Source: Stomoxys calcitrans
Lineage: Eukaryota; Arthropoda; Insecta; Diptera; Muscidae
Length of the DNA: 64,000 bases
Direction: 5' to 3'
Assembly (NCBI RefSeq): GCF_963082655.1
Contig: NC_081552.1
Span: 181,954,571 to 182,018,570 of the forward strand
Part shown: positions 20,165 through 32,104 of the stretch, in pieces
How the letters are laid out: each line of letters starts with the position of its first letter
Numbering within the stretch: the stretch's first letter is position 1
Notes under the pieces: model-generated
Told to the model about the DNA's origin: nothing
The model's input: only the letters and a program-made list of their open reading frames with translations
Database searches by the model: none
Program-made: the position numbers and the translations under genes

Positions 20165-20830
20165 ACACGTTAAAGCGTGCTAAGTTCGGCTGGGCCGTAT
20201 CCTGGGCCGTATCCATCACCATGGATTCTGCTAAAAATTTAGCTGAGGGCATAATTTTATTCTACATACCAAACTTCTGTTAAACCACCAAAAATTAAAG
20301 CATCTAGGAATCGAACAAGGATAATCGAGAGACCGGTTTATATGGGAGTTATATGAGGTTATTGACTGATTTGGATCGTACTTGGTACAGTTGTGGGAAG
20401 TCGTAACAGAACACCATATGCAAAATTTCAGCCAAATCGTAACTTGCGGCTTATAATATGGGAAATATATCAGGTTATAGAACGATTTGTACCCTACTTG
20501 GTACTGTTGATGGAAGTCATAACAAAACACTTGGTGCAAAATTTTAGCTGAATCGGACAAAAATTGCGTCTTCCAATGGCTTAAGAAATCAAATTGGCGG
20601 ATCGGTTTATGTGGGAGCTATATCAGGTTATAGACCGATTTCGACCGTACTTGGCACAGTTGTTGAACATCATAACAAAACACTTTGTGCAAAATTCTAG
20701 CTAAATCGAACACAAATTGCGGCTTACAGGGGCTCAAGAATACAAATCGATCTCCCGATTTAACTTCTTGAGTCTAAATGAGGTTATAGACTGGCACAGT
20801 TGTTGGAAGTCATAACAGAACACTTGTACA
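20165..20830 (-). mobile_element. DINE-like element 3' part, minus strand
   Basis: An inverted, slightly degraded 3' end (AAAGCGTGCTAAGTTCGGC, 20171-20189) is followed by units containing GGTTTATATGGGAGTTATAT. The order of the units degrades after 20740, where a short inverted piece occurs. Confidence 0.6.
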
Positions 20831-21290
20831 ACTCCGGCAGACCCTTCTAGTGGACTGCAGCTGGATGAAATAAATCTCCAGGAAGTGTAAGTAACCCAAA
20901 TAAAATGAAGAAAAAAAGGCATAGTTGTAATAATTTCGAAATGTTGAACAGTTTTATTGGCTGATAACCCTTACCGCCTTCTATCGTTGCTGCTGCACAA
21001 GTGAAAGATGGCAGTGGCAAAGGTAACCAAGGCGTCATACAAAATGTATCGGTTAACATAAAAACTGTCATTCAGCGATTTAAGTTGAATTTAAAAGGAG
21101 ACAGGTATGTGTGTTTAAGTTTGGTACAAGTTAACATGACTAGGGTTGCCATTTTGCATGTGTGAATTCAGATATTGGTATTTATATTAACAAAGAGGGA
21201 AAAATTCATATTTATTATAATTCATTTAATTCGTGACTAATAACTAAAATGGGGGCAGATTTGGAAGTATAGATGGATGTTGTTGTTGAA
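20831..21290. other. Unassigned insertion between two DINE-like halves
   Basis: The sequence resembles no other part of the window. It separates a minus-strand DINE 3' part (20165-20830) from a 5' part (21295-21881), so it could be an insertion into one element. No ends were recognised. Confidence 0.35.
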
Positions 21291-21294
21291 CTGG

Positions 21295-21881
21295 GTTCAA
21301 CAACACTATATGCAAAATTTTAGCCATATCGGGTAAAAATTGTGGCTTCCAGGGGCACAAGACACTATATCAGGTTTTAGACCGACCATCTGGAAAATCT
21401 TAGCTTAATCGGGCAAAAATTGCGGCTTGTAAGCACTTAAGAAGTCAAATCGGGAGATCGGTTATATGGGAGCTGTATCAGGTTATAGACGGATTTGAAC
21501 CGTACTTATAGTCATAACATAGTCGTACTACGTAGTCATAACAGCAAAAATTTCGGCTTTCAGAGGCTCAAGAAGTCAGGTCGGGAGATCGGTTTATATG
21601 GGAGCTATATCCCAATCTGCACCAATATGGCCTATTTGCAATCTCTAATGACCTACATCAATAGTAAGAATCTGTGCAAAATTTCAAGCGGATAGCTTTA
21701 CGCGTCCGACCGCTATCATGATTTCGACAGACGGACGGAGGGATGGACATGGCAAGATCGACGCAGAATAAGAAGACGATCAAGAATATATACTTTATGG
21801 GGTCTTAGATCAATATATCCAGGTTTTACGAACGGAATGACGAGATTAGTATAACCCCATTCTATGGTGGAGGGTATAAAA
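21295..21881 (-). mobile_element. DINE-like element 5' part, minus strand
   Basis: Internal units lead to the inverted 5' terminus: GTGATTTCGACAGACGG-like sequence (21718-21735), ACGGAATGACGAGATTAGTAT, and GGTGGAGGGTATAAAA at 21865-21880. Confidence 0.65.
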
Positions 21882-22129
21882 ATAATGTAACATCTATGTA
21901 TTCAGCTATTGATTCCATATCCATTGTTACCAGAAGTGGTGAATATGAATTCACCAACATAGCATCCTTTATCACACAAGAGACATCGTGTGATGTAGAT
22001 AACTTTCTTAAAGCTTTTACTGTTTATATTTTCACCGCTTTCGAGTATTTGAACACGTTTTTAGCCACACAAATCGTACTAAAACGCGATGAGACGTAAC
22101 GTCGTCGTCTATCATTCGTCTGTTTGTCT
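21882..22129 (+). other. Unassigned; short open frame of 67 codons
   Basis: A frame from ATG 21896 to 22099 encodes MYSAIDSISIVTRSGEYEF and onward. No family or splice context was recognised. It is probably chance within repeat-rich DNA. Confidence 0.3.
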
Positions 22130-23960
22130 GTCGAGTGACCAGATCCAGGAAATATGCTTCTGAGATGGCATGCGTCCAGAGGGATCTGGGTCTGAGTCGA
22201 GTGGGCCTGGCTGGGCAGTTAAACAGGTGACGTGTGTCGGGTGGTCACACTCGGGACATACATCTCTCACGTCGGCATCAATCCTTGCTCTGTGGGAGTT
22301 GAGGCGGCTGTATCTGCCGGATCGTAATTGAGGCAGAACTTTTTTGAATTTCTTCAGTTGCAATGGAAGGCGGTCGTTCTCGAAGGACTTCATTCACCCG
22401 GTAGCTGTTTAATACATGAGCCAGAACTTTTTTGAATTTCTTCAGGTGCAATGGAAGGCGGTCGTTCTCGAAGGACTTCATTCACCCGGTAGCTATTTAA
22501 TACATCTGCTACCGTGTTTGCATGAATGTTGTCTAGACCTGCTTGATATGCTCACAGAGCTGATGAGACCACCTTACCACGGACCGGTCAATTGCTTTGT
22601 AAATACGTGGTCAACAAGGTTTATTTTTTTCAGCACCCCAAGTGTTGCCGGCAAGTGACTTGGGGACCTTGTTTCTACTTTTGACTTTAACGCAAATTGC
22701 TGTGATTTTTATCCCTAAATTCCCCAAAAGACTGGCGACCACACAGATAATTCGCGACCCACCATTTCAGACCTGGCTTTCGATGCTTTCTATGACGTGG
22801 CCTAGGCTGATTAAAGCCACGGCAAATGTGTGCGGTGATGGTATACAAAGCAGATGTTGTGTTGTTGTTGCCTTCGAAATCCATGTTGATGCTCGGCGAA
22901 TGGAAATTTTCCTACGAGGCTAGGGAGAAGTAATGCTTCAAGCGACTTGGCTACTGGTGGGAGAAGGGAGATCAGTAGCTTCAGTAGCGGGTTCACTTTG
23001 CCCATTTTCCAGACATCGGGAACTATAAGAGTGTTCAAAGACAGGGTGAGGACAGTAGTAAGGTAGTTCCAGATTCTTTAGCAGCAGTGTAGAAATTCCG
23101 TTGGGGCCCATCGCCTTGGATGATTTGGCGCCACGGATGACATTCGTAATTTCGCCTGCGGTAAATTGTGATGGCTGTCCATCGGCTCGGAGACCAGTGA
23201 TATGACAAATGACTCTCCTCCTAGCTTTGTCACTTTTGGAGTGAACTCTCTCTGAAGCCCACCCAATCAGCCTTCTTTTAATTGATAAACTTTTGGCGCT
23301 CAGAGGTAATGAAGTCAGATGGTCGTTCGATGGTGAAAAATATGGGAAGTTGGTCTGATCCTAAAGAAATGACGACTTGTCAGGATACGTCACAAAGGGG
23401 ATCAGGAAATGCAATGGAAGTGTCTGGCGAACTGCTACACCTCCTCGTAGTGGGGGCATCCTCATTCCCCATGCAAAACGTGGAGGTTTCAATCTGCTCT
23501 GCCAAAGCTATGCCACGCTGGTCGTTACCTAGGGGAGAATACTACGAAAAGTGATGCGCATTAAAGTCTCCTAGAACCAGACGATTATATCCAAATATTG
23601 ACTCACTTATGTCGGGCTTGTAAGCCTGGCCATTATTTGGGACGCAGCCACCAACTGGAGGTATGTACACGTATAACTCCATCTCAACAGTAGCGGACCT
23701 GACTGCTATCCCTATGCACTCCATGTAGGGGTCACTATCGCCAGATGGGTCTATACTGCACGGAATGGTGTATCGCGGAGGTAAATCCCCCACCGTCATT
23801 CCTTAAGCGATCCTTACGTAGCACATTGTTTTCGCGACAATTGTGGAAGTTGCAGGTGTTGGTCAGCTTTGTCTCCAATATGTTCTTCCGACTCATAAAA
23901 TCCTCTTTCTCGTCGATCTTTCCTTGGAGACCGTTGCAATTCTATTGCCAAAATGATATG
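22130..23960 (-). pseudogene. Jockey-like LINE (LINE-J), minus strand, internally deleted
   Basis: Read leftward, the endonuclease starts near 23950 (NCNGLQGKIDE-like) and continues with DLPPRYTIPCSIDPSGDSDPY, then RLVLGDFNAHH (about 23557-23590; GDFNAHH is the conserved AP-endonuclease Asp/Asn block). Next comes PSDFITSERQKFIN and WVGFREFT (about 23230-23330). The RT follows at 22700-23040 (VPDVWKMGKVNPLLK, PFAEHQHGFR). The RT centre, including YADD, is deleted near 22690. The C-terminal part (TWGA, YKAI, then SYRVNEVLRERPP, and VCPECDH near 22260) resumes to about 22135. Stops and shifts make it dead. Confidence 0.75.
22335..22505 (-). repeat. Near-perfect 88-bp tandem duplication inside LINE-J
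   Basis: AGAACTTTTTTGAATTTC begins units at 22335 and 22423 (period 88). The two units differ at two bases over about 83 bp. The unit length is not a multiple of three, so it breaks the frame. Confidence 0.8.
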
Positions 23961-23991
23961 GATTGCAAAAATGATGGGAGTGAATTTCACC

Positions 23992-24175
23992 TGGTATTAA
24001 CTTGATACCAAATGGTAGTAAAATTATTTTCTAATAACGCGAATGAATATATACCAGCAGGTATTAGCAAAGTACTGTCCTTCTTCTATCAGAGTGGTAT
24101 TAAATTGATACCAAATGGTATTGAAAATATTTGCAAATAATGCGAATAAAACAATACCATCCGGCTGGTCTATTT
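23992..24175 (+). repeat. Two-copy ~112-bp direct repeat
   Basis: TTGATACCAAATGGTA occurs at about 24002 and 24114. Each copy is followed by an AATAA(C/T)GCGAAT block and an ATACCA block. Copies are moderately diverged. Confidence 0.6.
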
Positions 24176-24219
24176 CATTTTACTCTTCTCCTAACAACCC
24201 CTTCATAAATTGAGCAGCA

Positions 24220-24380
24220 GGCATTTTCAGAAATCAACAGACGTTTAAGCAGGGAGCATGCTGATCTGGAATTCCAAACATTTTGATATCGAAACACAAC
24301 TGCAGCTGTAATAGTAGCAAAATTAACTACTAACCGACAGTGTCTGCTATTATCAGCAGACTTTTTTTATGAGTGTAAAG
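24220..24380 (+). repeat. CTGCTG-rich repeat block, copy 2
   Basis: CAGCTGTAATAGTAGC, AAAATTAACTACTAAC and GCTATTATCAGCAGAC match 19919-20000 in order. Confidence 0.45.
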
Positions 24381-24984
24381 TTAGCCCTTAATGTACCACT
24401 TAAAATAAGAAATTTGCGAAACAGAAATTTGTTTGTCACAAGAAACCCTGTTTTTCATAAATCCATTCGAAACAATATTCCTATTTTTCTTAGTGTATCT
24501 TTTTTGGATGGTTTTTCAGACTATTTCCAAGAAAATCCCTTTGTTTCAAATTCATTGCTGCAGAGAGTTAAGGCTGGTAGTTTCAAGGCATTTTAATGCA
24601 AACATTTTATCATTTTTCCTTTGTATCAGTTTGTGTGTGTGTGTGTGTATGTGGTGTACTCTTCCAAAATATTTGTGTTTTTGACGAACTGTGGATATGC
24701 CCCACAGTATAATTGAAAATGACCATGTCTATAGAAATTAATTACACGAATTTACCTCACAAATGCAGCAGGTTGTATGGCGCTTGATCAACAGAAAATG
24801 GGTTGTTTTTTGGTAAAAGCATTGAAGCATAAAATGTTTGCTTTGATTTGGCACTGGGAGGAGTAATATGAGTATTGCGAAATCATCTGCATGAATATAT
24901 TTTTCGAAATTAAATGTCCAATTTATTATTATTTTTTTTTTTATTATTTATTATTTATAGGGAAAAATGAAAAGACATATTACA
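24381..24984. other. Repeat-poor AT-rich island with (TG)n
   Basis: A (TG)n microsatellite lies at 24632-24648, otherwise unique AT-rich sequence. No coding pattern is present. Confidence 0.4.
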
Positions 24985-25074
24985 AGTGAAATGCATTAAG
25001 TGTGGCCGTGCGAACTTTGGATACCCACCACCATGGATATGCATTTTTACAATTTTCATTAATATTTAATGTGC
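24985..25074 (-). mobile_element. Degraded DINE-like 3' end
   Basis: AGTGTGGCCGTGCGAACTTT, then GGATACCCACCACCATGG, resembles the inverted 3' end of the family (compare 55692-55750), heavily mutated. Confidence 0.4.
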
Positions 25075-25914
25075 ACTAACCGAACCGCTCTGCTCTACTT
25101 TCAAATATATTTTATATGAGCCCCATAATAGAATGACCGGTAAATAAATAAATTCAGCGCTTTAGGGCGTATCTCCAAACACTTGGCTTCAAAATGGGAT
25201 ATCAAATTTGTTTTCTACCCTCATATACCTTTCATTTAAGTCCCATATTGTCGTAATGGGTCAATCATCCTATTTGACTTATTTTTGGAAAAAAAAGTGC
25301 CACATAGACTTGAACTTAAATTTAAATGTCATATTCATAATCTACTCCCAAATACCTTTCATTTGAGTCCCATATAGAACGGGGACCGCCACCATCCGAT
25401 ATCTAAAAAATATGTAACCTATGTTTCCTTCCAGACAAACTTACACAATCTGTGAAAATTTTAAGAAAATCGGTTCTGCCGTTTTTAATTCTGGGGAACA
25501 AACAAACAACCGAGTCCCATATAGTCATGCTGGGTCATATGCCCATTTAAAGCGTTTTTGGCGGTAAGGGGGACCCCCTATACTTCGATCTGATTTTGTA
25601 TGCCAGATTCGCAATCTAGTCCGGATGGGTACTTAGATCCAAATTTTAATACCATATTCGTATTCCATTTTCCAATATCTTTCATTTGATACCCATATTG
25701 TCCCGATCCACTTTTGATTTTGGGTGGTGTTTTCGGGTAAAGGGGGAGGGTCCGCCCTGTTCCGAAATCAATAAACTATAAAGCCTTTTTCTCCTTCCTG
25801 ACCATATTCGCCATCTACTCCCGAATACCTTTCATGTGAGTCCCATATTGTCATGATCGTCCAAAAACTCTATTTTAGGGGATTTTGGGGTTGTGGCGGC
25901 CCCCAGTTACTTGG
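25075..25914 (+). repeat. Family P element, plus strand
   Basis: The head is ACTAACCGAACCGCTCTGC at 25075, followed by several units with TACCTTTCATTTGAGTCCC and G-rich GGTAAGGGGG segments. A 3'-type segment (GAAAATTTTAAGAAAATCGG at 25456) occurs inside, suggesting two joined pieces. Confidence 0.55.
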
Positions 25915-26165
25915 ACATTCCACTAAGGAACAGGGGCAAACTTCTCATATATCAATGAGTGCAGTCCGATTCAAGTTTGAGGTCAATGATAAGGGGCCTC
26001 CTTTTTATAGCCGAGTCCGAACGGCGTGCCGCAGTGCGACACCTCTTTGGAGAGAAGTTTTACATGGCATAGTACCTCACAAATATTGCCAGCATTAGGA
26101 GGGGAAAACCATCGCTGAAAATTTTTTCTGATGGCCTTTTCTGGATTCGAACCCAGGCGTTCAAC
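25915..26165 (-). mobile_element. tRNA-derived SINE, minus strand, head truncated
   Basis: On the minus strand a perfect B box GGTTCGAATCC lies at 26143-26153. The shared body (CACGCCGTTCGGACTCGGC near 26010-26028) and the ACTCATTGATAT block near 25950 follow. The A box is missing. Confidence 0.7.
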
Positions 26166-26370
26166 TTTTTTATATGGATTCTAATGGTAGGGTTGAGTAC
26201 TTTAAAAATGTGGTATACATTCTCAATATATTTTTGTTTTGATAGTTGTGTTTGGGATTTATACTGTGACGTTTTTTTGTGAAAATTTTAAAATTTTTTC
26301 CATTTTATTTGGAGTCGATCTAGAAATGTAAACATTTGTTACTGATAATTCCCTGTGTTTATTGTTTGCG
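26166..26370. other. Unassigned AT-rich stretch
   Basis: Nothing recognised. Confidence 0.35.
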
Positions 26371-28810
26371 TGAGTGCCTAGTTTCTTGGCTAGCCACAAT
26401 CCGCATAAAAGCCGAATTCTTCGACATCAGCCTTATTTGTGCTCATGCAACGACGGAAACAAAGACGAGCAGACCACGGATATTTTCTACGAGCGCCTAG
26501 AGAGAGAATATGACCGCTGCCCCGCCCATGATATTAAAATCGTTCTGGGAGATTTTAATGCGATGATAGGGAAGGAAGACATTATTGGTCCAACAGTCTG
26601 AAAGTTTAGCCTCCACGAGATAACGTCTAGTAATGGGTTGAGGCAGATAGATTTCGCCGCGGCAAAAAACATGGTAGTTAGCAGTACCAGATTTCAACAT
26701 AAAAATAAAAATATTCACAAAGACACATGGCTGTCATCCGATCAAAACACGAGGAACCAAATTGATAGATGAAAGGAATTCATCCAGCGTGTTAGATGAA
26801 CGATCGATCCGTGGAGCGAATATAGATTCGGATCATTACCTCGTTGCAGCAAAGGTTCGCACCCGTTTGTACATGGCGAGGAAAGTACGATCTGACACTG
26901 CACGGAAGCTGGACACTGAAAAGCTGCAAACACAACAAATGGTAGCGGTATACTTCACTCGACTGACCCAACTGCTTGATGAAAGCACTCCTTGTTCCGA
27001 TGATATAATGGCGCAGTGGCAAACTATTGCCCATTCCATGGAAAATAGAGTGCCGAGATGCTACTGAAGCCAAGAATGCGGCATATAGAGAAAAGAAAAA
27101 GGAAATGGAAAGACGTGAGTGTGAGCGAATTGGGATATACAGGAGTCAGAATGAAGTCCGGAAATTCTACCAAAGAATTAAACACCAAACCGATGGCTTT
27201 GGTGCAGGCACATCCTCCTGCAGAGACAAAGAAGGAAATCTGGTAACTGACACAGATAACATGCTGAGGATATGGAAAGAACATTTTACCCAACTGCTAG
27301 TGTCCGATGTTGGCGGCGAAGAGGATACCGCAGAACCAATCACTGATGATGGTATAGAATGTTTACCTCCTAGTCAGAATGAGGTCCAAGTAGCAGTGAC
27401 CCGACTAAAGAACAACAAGGCAACAGGAGCCGACGGGTTACCCGCTGAACTATTTAAGACCGGAGGCGTATGCATCAGCTTATCTGCGCAATCTGGCCAG
27501 AAGAACGCATACCCGATGATTGAAACCTCAGCAGACTATGTCCTGTACACAAGCAAGGAGACAAGACGGAATGTGCTAACTACAGAGGGATAAGTCTCCT
27601 CCCCATCGCATACAAGATATTCTCGAGCGTACTGTGTGAAAGATTAAAACCTAAAGTCAATGAGATAATTGGGCCCTATCAATGCGGCTTTAGACCTGGT
27701 AAATCCACCCTGGACCAGATATTCATAGTGCGCCAAATTCTGGAAAAGACCCGAGAAGAACAAATCAACACCTACCACCTCTTTGTTGACTACAAAGCCG
27801 CCTTCGATACTCCTTTACGTTCAAAGGTATTTCAAGCCATGTCTGAGTTTGGTATCCCTGCAAAATTGATAAGACTCTGCAGGATGACACTTATAGGAAT
27901 AGGAAAGAATCTCTCCGAACCATTTAATACCGAACGAGGTTTCAGACAAGGAGACAGCCTATAGTGTGATCTCTTTAACATCCTGCTGGAGAAGTTTATA
28001 CGAGATGCAGATGTGAATAGATATGTCACACTAATCATAAGAGAACACATGCTACTCGCCTATGTCGACGACATCGATATCATAGATCGGTCACCGGAAG
28101 TAGTAACTGCAGCCTTTGAAGGAATCGAAAGAGAGTCTGTGAAAATGGGTCTGGCAGTAAATGGAGGTAAGACGATATGGATGGTTTCAAAAGTCTTGCA
28201 TAGCCGAGCAGATAAAGAAAAGTCTTGCATAGCCGAGCAGATAAAGAAAATGGAAAAAGTTGGGAATCACAACTTTGGGATAGTCACTAACTTTATCTAC
28301 CTCGGCACCGCCGTAACCGAAACGAATGGCACCAGTTTTGAGATAAAGCGAAGAATAATACTGGCAAACAGATGCTACTTTGGACTAAGTAAGCAGTTTA
28401 GAACAAAGCCACCCCTCGACAGACGAAGATTACACTATGCAAGACACTGATACTACCCGTGTTGTTATATGGTTCTGAAGCATGGGTACTTGTGAACGCA
28501 GATGAGGCAGTGCTTGGAGTATTTGAGAGAAAGATTCTTCGTAAAATATATGGACCAGTTTCCGTTAATGGAGAATATAGGGGACGTATAGGCGATGTTG
28601 GCTAGGTCATGTTGTCAGAATGGATGAAGAAACTCCAGCAAAGAAGTCTTTTGAAGTCAAACACGGTGGTACACGCAAACTGGGAATACCAAAAGCACGA
28701 TGAAAAGATCAAGTGGTGGGAGATACCTTGAAACTTAGTGTCAGAGATTTTAGAATGAGCGCAGGAGATCGAGGCGCTTAAAACGCTATTCTACGTTTGG
28801 ATAGTGGAAC
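26371..28810 (+). pseudogene. LINE-D (RTE/CFDP2-like proteins), plus strand, 5'-truncated
   Basis: It begins inside the AP endonuclease: IFYERLEREYDRCPAHD, then KIVLGDFNAMIG (26477-26575), then a SSNGLRQIDFAAAKNMVV block. The linker (KFYQRIKHQTDGFGAGTSSC, LKNNKATGADGLPAELFK) leads to RT (YQCGFRPGKST, then YHLFVDYKAAFDTP at about 27772-27813, then GFRQGDS). The catalytic box here is YVDD (28061-28072) where related proteins usually have YADD. The C-terminal region follows (LYGSEAWVL, FERKILRKIYGP). Stops and frameshifts break it repeatedly. The endonuclease region resembles proteins often annotated craniofacial development protein 2-like; the clade is uncertain. Confidence 0.75.
28192..28249 (+). 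repeat. Perfect 29-bp tandem duplication in LINE-D
   Basis: AGTCTTGCATAGCCGAGCAG, followed by ATAAAGAAA, occurs twice in a row (28192 and 28221). The length is not a multiple of three. Confidence 0.85.
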
Positions 28811-28909
28811 AAATTTTCTCTCATAGCCTGTTAAAGTAAGTGAGAAGTCTACTTTTACGTGGTGTCAAATTTACCTGCACATGCCTGCACATTTTTAAAT
28901 TACTTAACG

Positions 28910-29688
28910 TTATTTAATGGCCAAAAAAGGGCATATTGGAGGTAAGATATATATGGGAGCTATATCTAAATCTGAACCGATTTTAATAAAACTGGACACA
29001 CATATTAAGACATCAAAAAAATCTCCTCGTACCAAATATTGTAATGATCGGACCAAAATTATGGCTACAACAGCCAAAAAGGGCAAATCGGACAAAAGAT
29101 ATATATGGAAGCTATATATCTTAATCTGAGCCGATTTGGATGGAATTGTGCACAGGTGTTTCATTTTCAAATAGAATATCTCGTGCAAAACAGATTGGAG
29201 CAAAATTTTGGCTTCTAGAGCCATAATAGTAAATATCGGGTAAAAGATATATATGGAAGCTATATCTTAATCTGAACCGATTTTTTCAAAATCATTTTTA
29301 ACCCATTTTTTTGTCACTTACAAAGTTTGGAAACACCAGCTTGATTGTATATAATTTTTGCCACAAATTTTGAATTCGAGCTCATAGTGCATCGGTCTGT
29401 ATGTCAGCTATATTCAAAAATGGTCCGATTTGGCTCGCTCAAGAACTTAACCTGCCTATGGAAAAGGAATGGATCTATGCCAAATCTCATCTCAATAACT
29501 CAGCTTCTGAAAGCTGTAGGATGATTACAATAGACGGCCAGATGGACAGACACAAGGAAATCGTTAAATCGTCTTAGAATTTAACGATGATCAGAAGTGT
29601 ATATGCATGTAGGGTCGGAAATTGATTTCGATGACAAATGGAATGACTAAATGAATATAGCCTCTATCTTATGGTGCAGGAGTATAGG
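28910..29688 (-). mobile_element. DINE-like element, minus strand, third subfamily
   Basis: Units contain AGATATATATGGGAGCTATAT or the GGAAGC variant at about 28950, 29095 and 29245, followed by the inverted 5' end: GACGGCCAGATGGACAGAC (29533-29551), TGACAAATGGAATGACTAAATG and CTTATGGTGCAGGAGTAT (about 29670-29687). Confidence 0.55.
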
Positions 29689-29689
29689 T

Positions 29690-30648
29690 TTAAGTGGTAG
29701 TCTGCCATTAGACTCACTTAGACCGCATCGACAGGAAAAAAGATGCCTCCTGTTTACTATCTCAACAACTTGCGAATGTTTATATCCGCTAAATCAGACG
29801 AATTCTGACCCTGTATGTAGGCCACGGTTAGGTCGTGCAGGGATTTTTCAGTGGACTTACCCTTACCATATGCATGCTGTAGGCCACGATTAGGTCATGA
29901 AGGGATGTTGCAGTGAACTTACCCTTACCATATGCATGCTGTTGCCGAGACAGGCGATCTCCATGATCTTTGCCTTAATGCTAGTGTCCTTAGCATTAAG
30001 GATGACCATCGTGGTAAGGTGTTCCTACTGATAAAATGAAAATGACCTTTGTGTCCCTCCATCTCGCAGGCATATACAAAATGCTGATACAAACAGAGTT
30101 AATCTCCCAAGGAGCTAGTATATCAGACACAGATTGCCATTCAAGCGTTAATACGTCATCAGGGCACGGCGACTTAAAGGAGTCGAAACTTTTTATCGAC
30201 CCAAGGATTTTCGAATCAGTTTTCCTAATAACTGGGACGATTGAATATCAGTGATAACCTCTTGTAGCGTCACGTGGTCATTTGGAGAGTTTCCAGGGCA
30301 ATTTGTATCAACGAATATTTCTAGTGTTTCCTCACTAGACATTGTTCAGACATTGGATCTTCTTAAGCTTTAGATGTTCCGCCACGGAGCTGCAGAATAC
30401 CACCCAGGATTTGTTCTGATAATTTCTCAGCACGCCCTTATATTTTCTTAGCTCAGCTTTATAGATTTCCCAATCGTGTGGTGCTCTTGTGGCTTTCGCC
30501 CTGTTGAAGAGTTTTCTGCAATCTTTCCTTAGACTAACCAGTTTTGGATTCCACCAGTTCTGTTTCCCCCTTGGCTTGGCTCTAGCTCACTCAGGGTCTT
30601 CGTGGTCCGCTTGCCCATTATGTCTACGTCCTCCGCAGTTTCTACTTC
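29690..30648 (-). pseudogene. LINE-C (R1/LOA-like), minus strand, degenerate
   Basis: Read leftward: a segment like QNWWNPKLVSLRKDCRKLF (about 30510-30570), then HDWEIYKAELRKYKG (about 30420-30475). Next comes SFKSPCPDDV-like sequence near 30170, the start of the RT fingers. A QHAYGKG-like stretch follows near 29935, and a 3' end (CCACTTAAACC inverted) is at 29690. About 70 bp near 29815-29940 are imperfectly duplicated (ACCATATGCATGCTGT twice). No catalytic motif survives. Confidence 0.55.
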
Positions 30649-31470
30649 CTTTTTATACCCTCCACCATAGGATGGGGGTATAGTAATTTTGTCATTCTGT
30701 TTGTAACTACTCGAAATATTCGTCTGAGACCCCATAAAGCAAATATATTCTGGATCGTCGTGACATTTAGCCATGTCCGTCCGTCCGTCCGTCTGCCTGT
30801 CGAAAGCACTCTAACTTCCGAAGGAGTAAAGCTAGCCGCTTGAAATTTTGCACAAATACTTCTTTTTAATGTAGGTCGGTTGGGATTATAAACCGATCTT
30901 GGGTCTTGACTTGTTGAGTCTCTAGAGGGCGCAATTCTTATCCGATTGGAATGAAATTTTGCACGACGTGTTTTGTTATGATATCCAACAACTGTGCCAA
31001 GTATGGTTCAAATCGGTTCATAACCTGATTTAGCTGTCATATAAACAGATCTGGGGACTTGATTTCTTGAGCTTCTAGAGGGCGCAATTCCTATCTGACA
31101 TGGCTGACATTTTGCATGACGTATTTTATTCTTACATCCAACAACTGTGTCAAATAAGGTTCAAGTCAGTGCATAACCTGATATATTGAGCCTTTAGAGG
31201 TCGCAATTATTATCCGATTTGCCTGAAATTTTGTGCGACGGATCCTCTCATTACCATCAACATACGTGTTTATTAAGGTCTGAATCGGTCTATAGCCCGA
31301 TACAGCGCATATATGAATCGATCTCTCTATTTTACTTCGTGAGCCCCCAAAGGGCTCAATTCTTATTCGAATTGACTGACATTTTACACAGGTCTCCAAC
31401 ATATAATTTAATTGTGGTCCAATTCCTATCCGATAAGGCTGAAATTTAGCATGACGTAAATTCCTACAAG
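30649..31470 (+). mobile_element. DINE-like element, plus strand, 3' end missing
   Basis: The 5' terminus is TATACCCTCCACCATAGG (30654-30671), then GTCATTCTGTTTGTAACTAC and a (GTCC)n-like GTCCGTCCGTCCGTCCGTC block (30777-30795). Four to five internal units run to ~31460. Confidence 0.7.
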
Positions 31471-31474
31471 TTGC

Positions 31475-31540
31475 AGAAAAATTCTTGCTGTCCGAAATAA
31501 CAAATCGTCCGCTTCACTCAACGGTTCAAACAAGAAGCCT
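31475..31540 (-). mobile_element. LOA-type LINE 5' UTR fragment, inverted
   Basis: On the minus strand GTTTGAACCGTTGAGTGAAG, then CGGACGATTTGTTATTTCGG, parallels 5126-5165. Only the first ~60 bp are present. Confidence 0.55.
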
Positions 31541-32104
31541 AATTTTGTAAAGATCAGGCCAAATTATCGCTACTACATCCTTAAAAGGTCATATCGGATG
31601 AAAGATATATATGGGAGCTATATCTAAATCTGATCCGATTTGATCAAAATCAACAGCGTTTGTCCTGGGACCGAAAAAGTGACTTGCCGCTCAAATTGCA
31701 CGTGGGACATGCGGCTATGATTGGTTCCAAAAAAATTTAATTTTTTTGCGAAGTTGGCCTACACAATCAAGGCGACACAAACATTCGTCGAAATTATCAC
31801 AAAATGGTTAGGCAACATAGCCGATGGGTGGCTAACAAGACTCTCGGTCTATGTGACAATGCAGGGGAATATTCCGAGGAAATTTCTTTTGATGACCAGG
31901 TCAAAGAGCCGGAGACTGATCACAAGTTATCTTCTAAGAAAAATTTTCAAGTATGAACCAATAAAAAAAGGTGGTTGGCTTACTCGTTTTAAAATGCGTA
32001 AAACATGGGCCACCTTCAAGTCCAGTCCAACAATCCTCACTACCCTTATAATCTGAAAATACGCAAAATCAATATTAAGGGACAATTTTTTCGTTTTTTT
32101 TATG
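31541..32104. other. Unassigned; fragment of DINE-like unit and unknown sequence
   Basis: A DINE-like unit (GATATATATGGGAGCTATAT) is at 31603-31622. The rest (31650-32100) is unfamiliar. An open stretch at 31721-32056 lacks an ATG at its start and shows no recognised domain. Confidence 0.35.

Noticed and set aside
31721..32056. 111-codon open stretch
   Set aside because: It has no ATG at its start, no known domain, and is flanked by transposon pieces.
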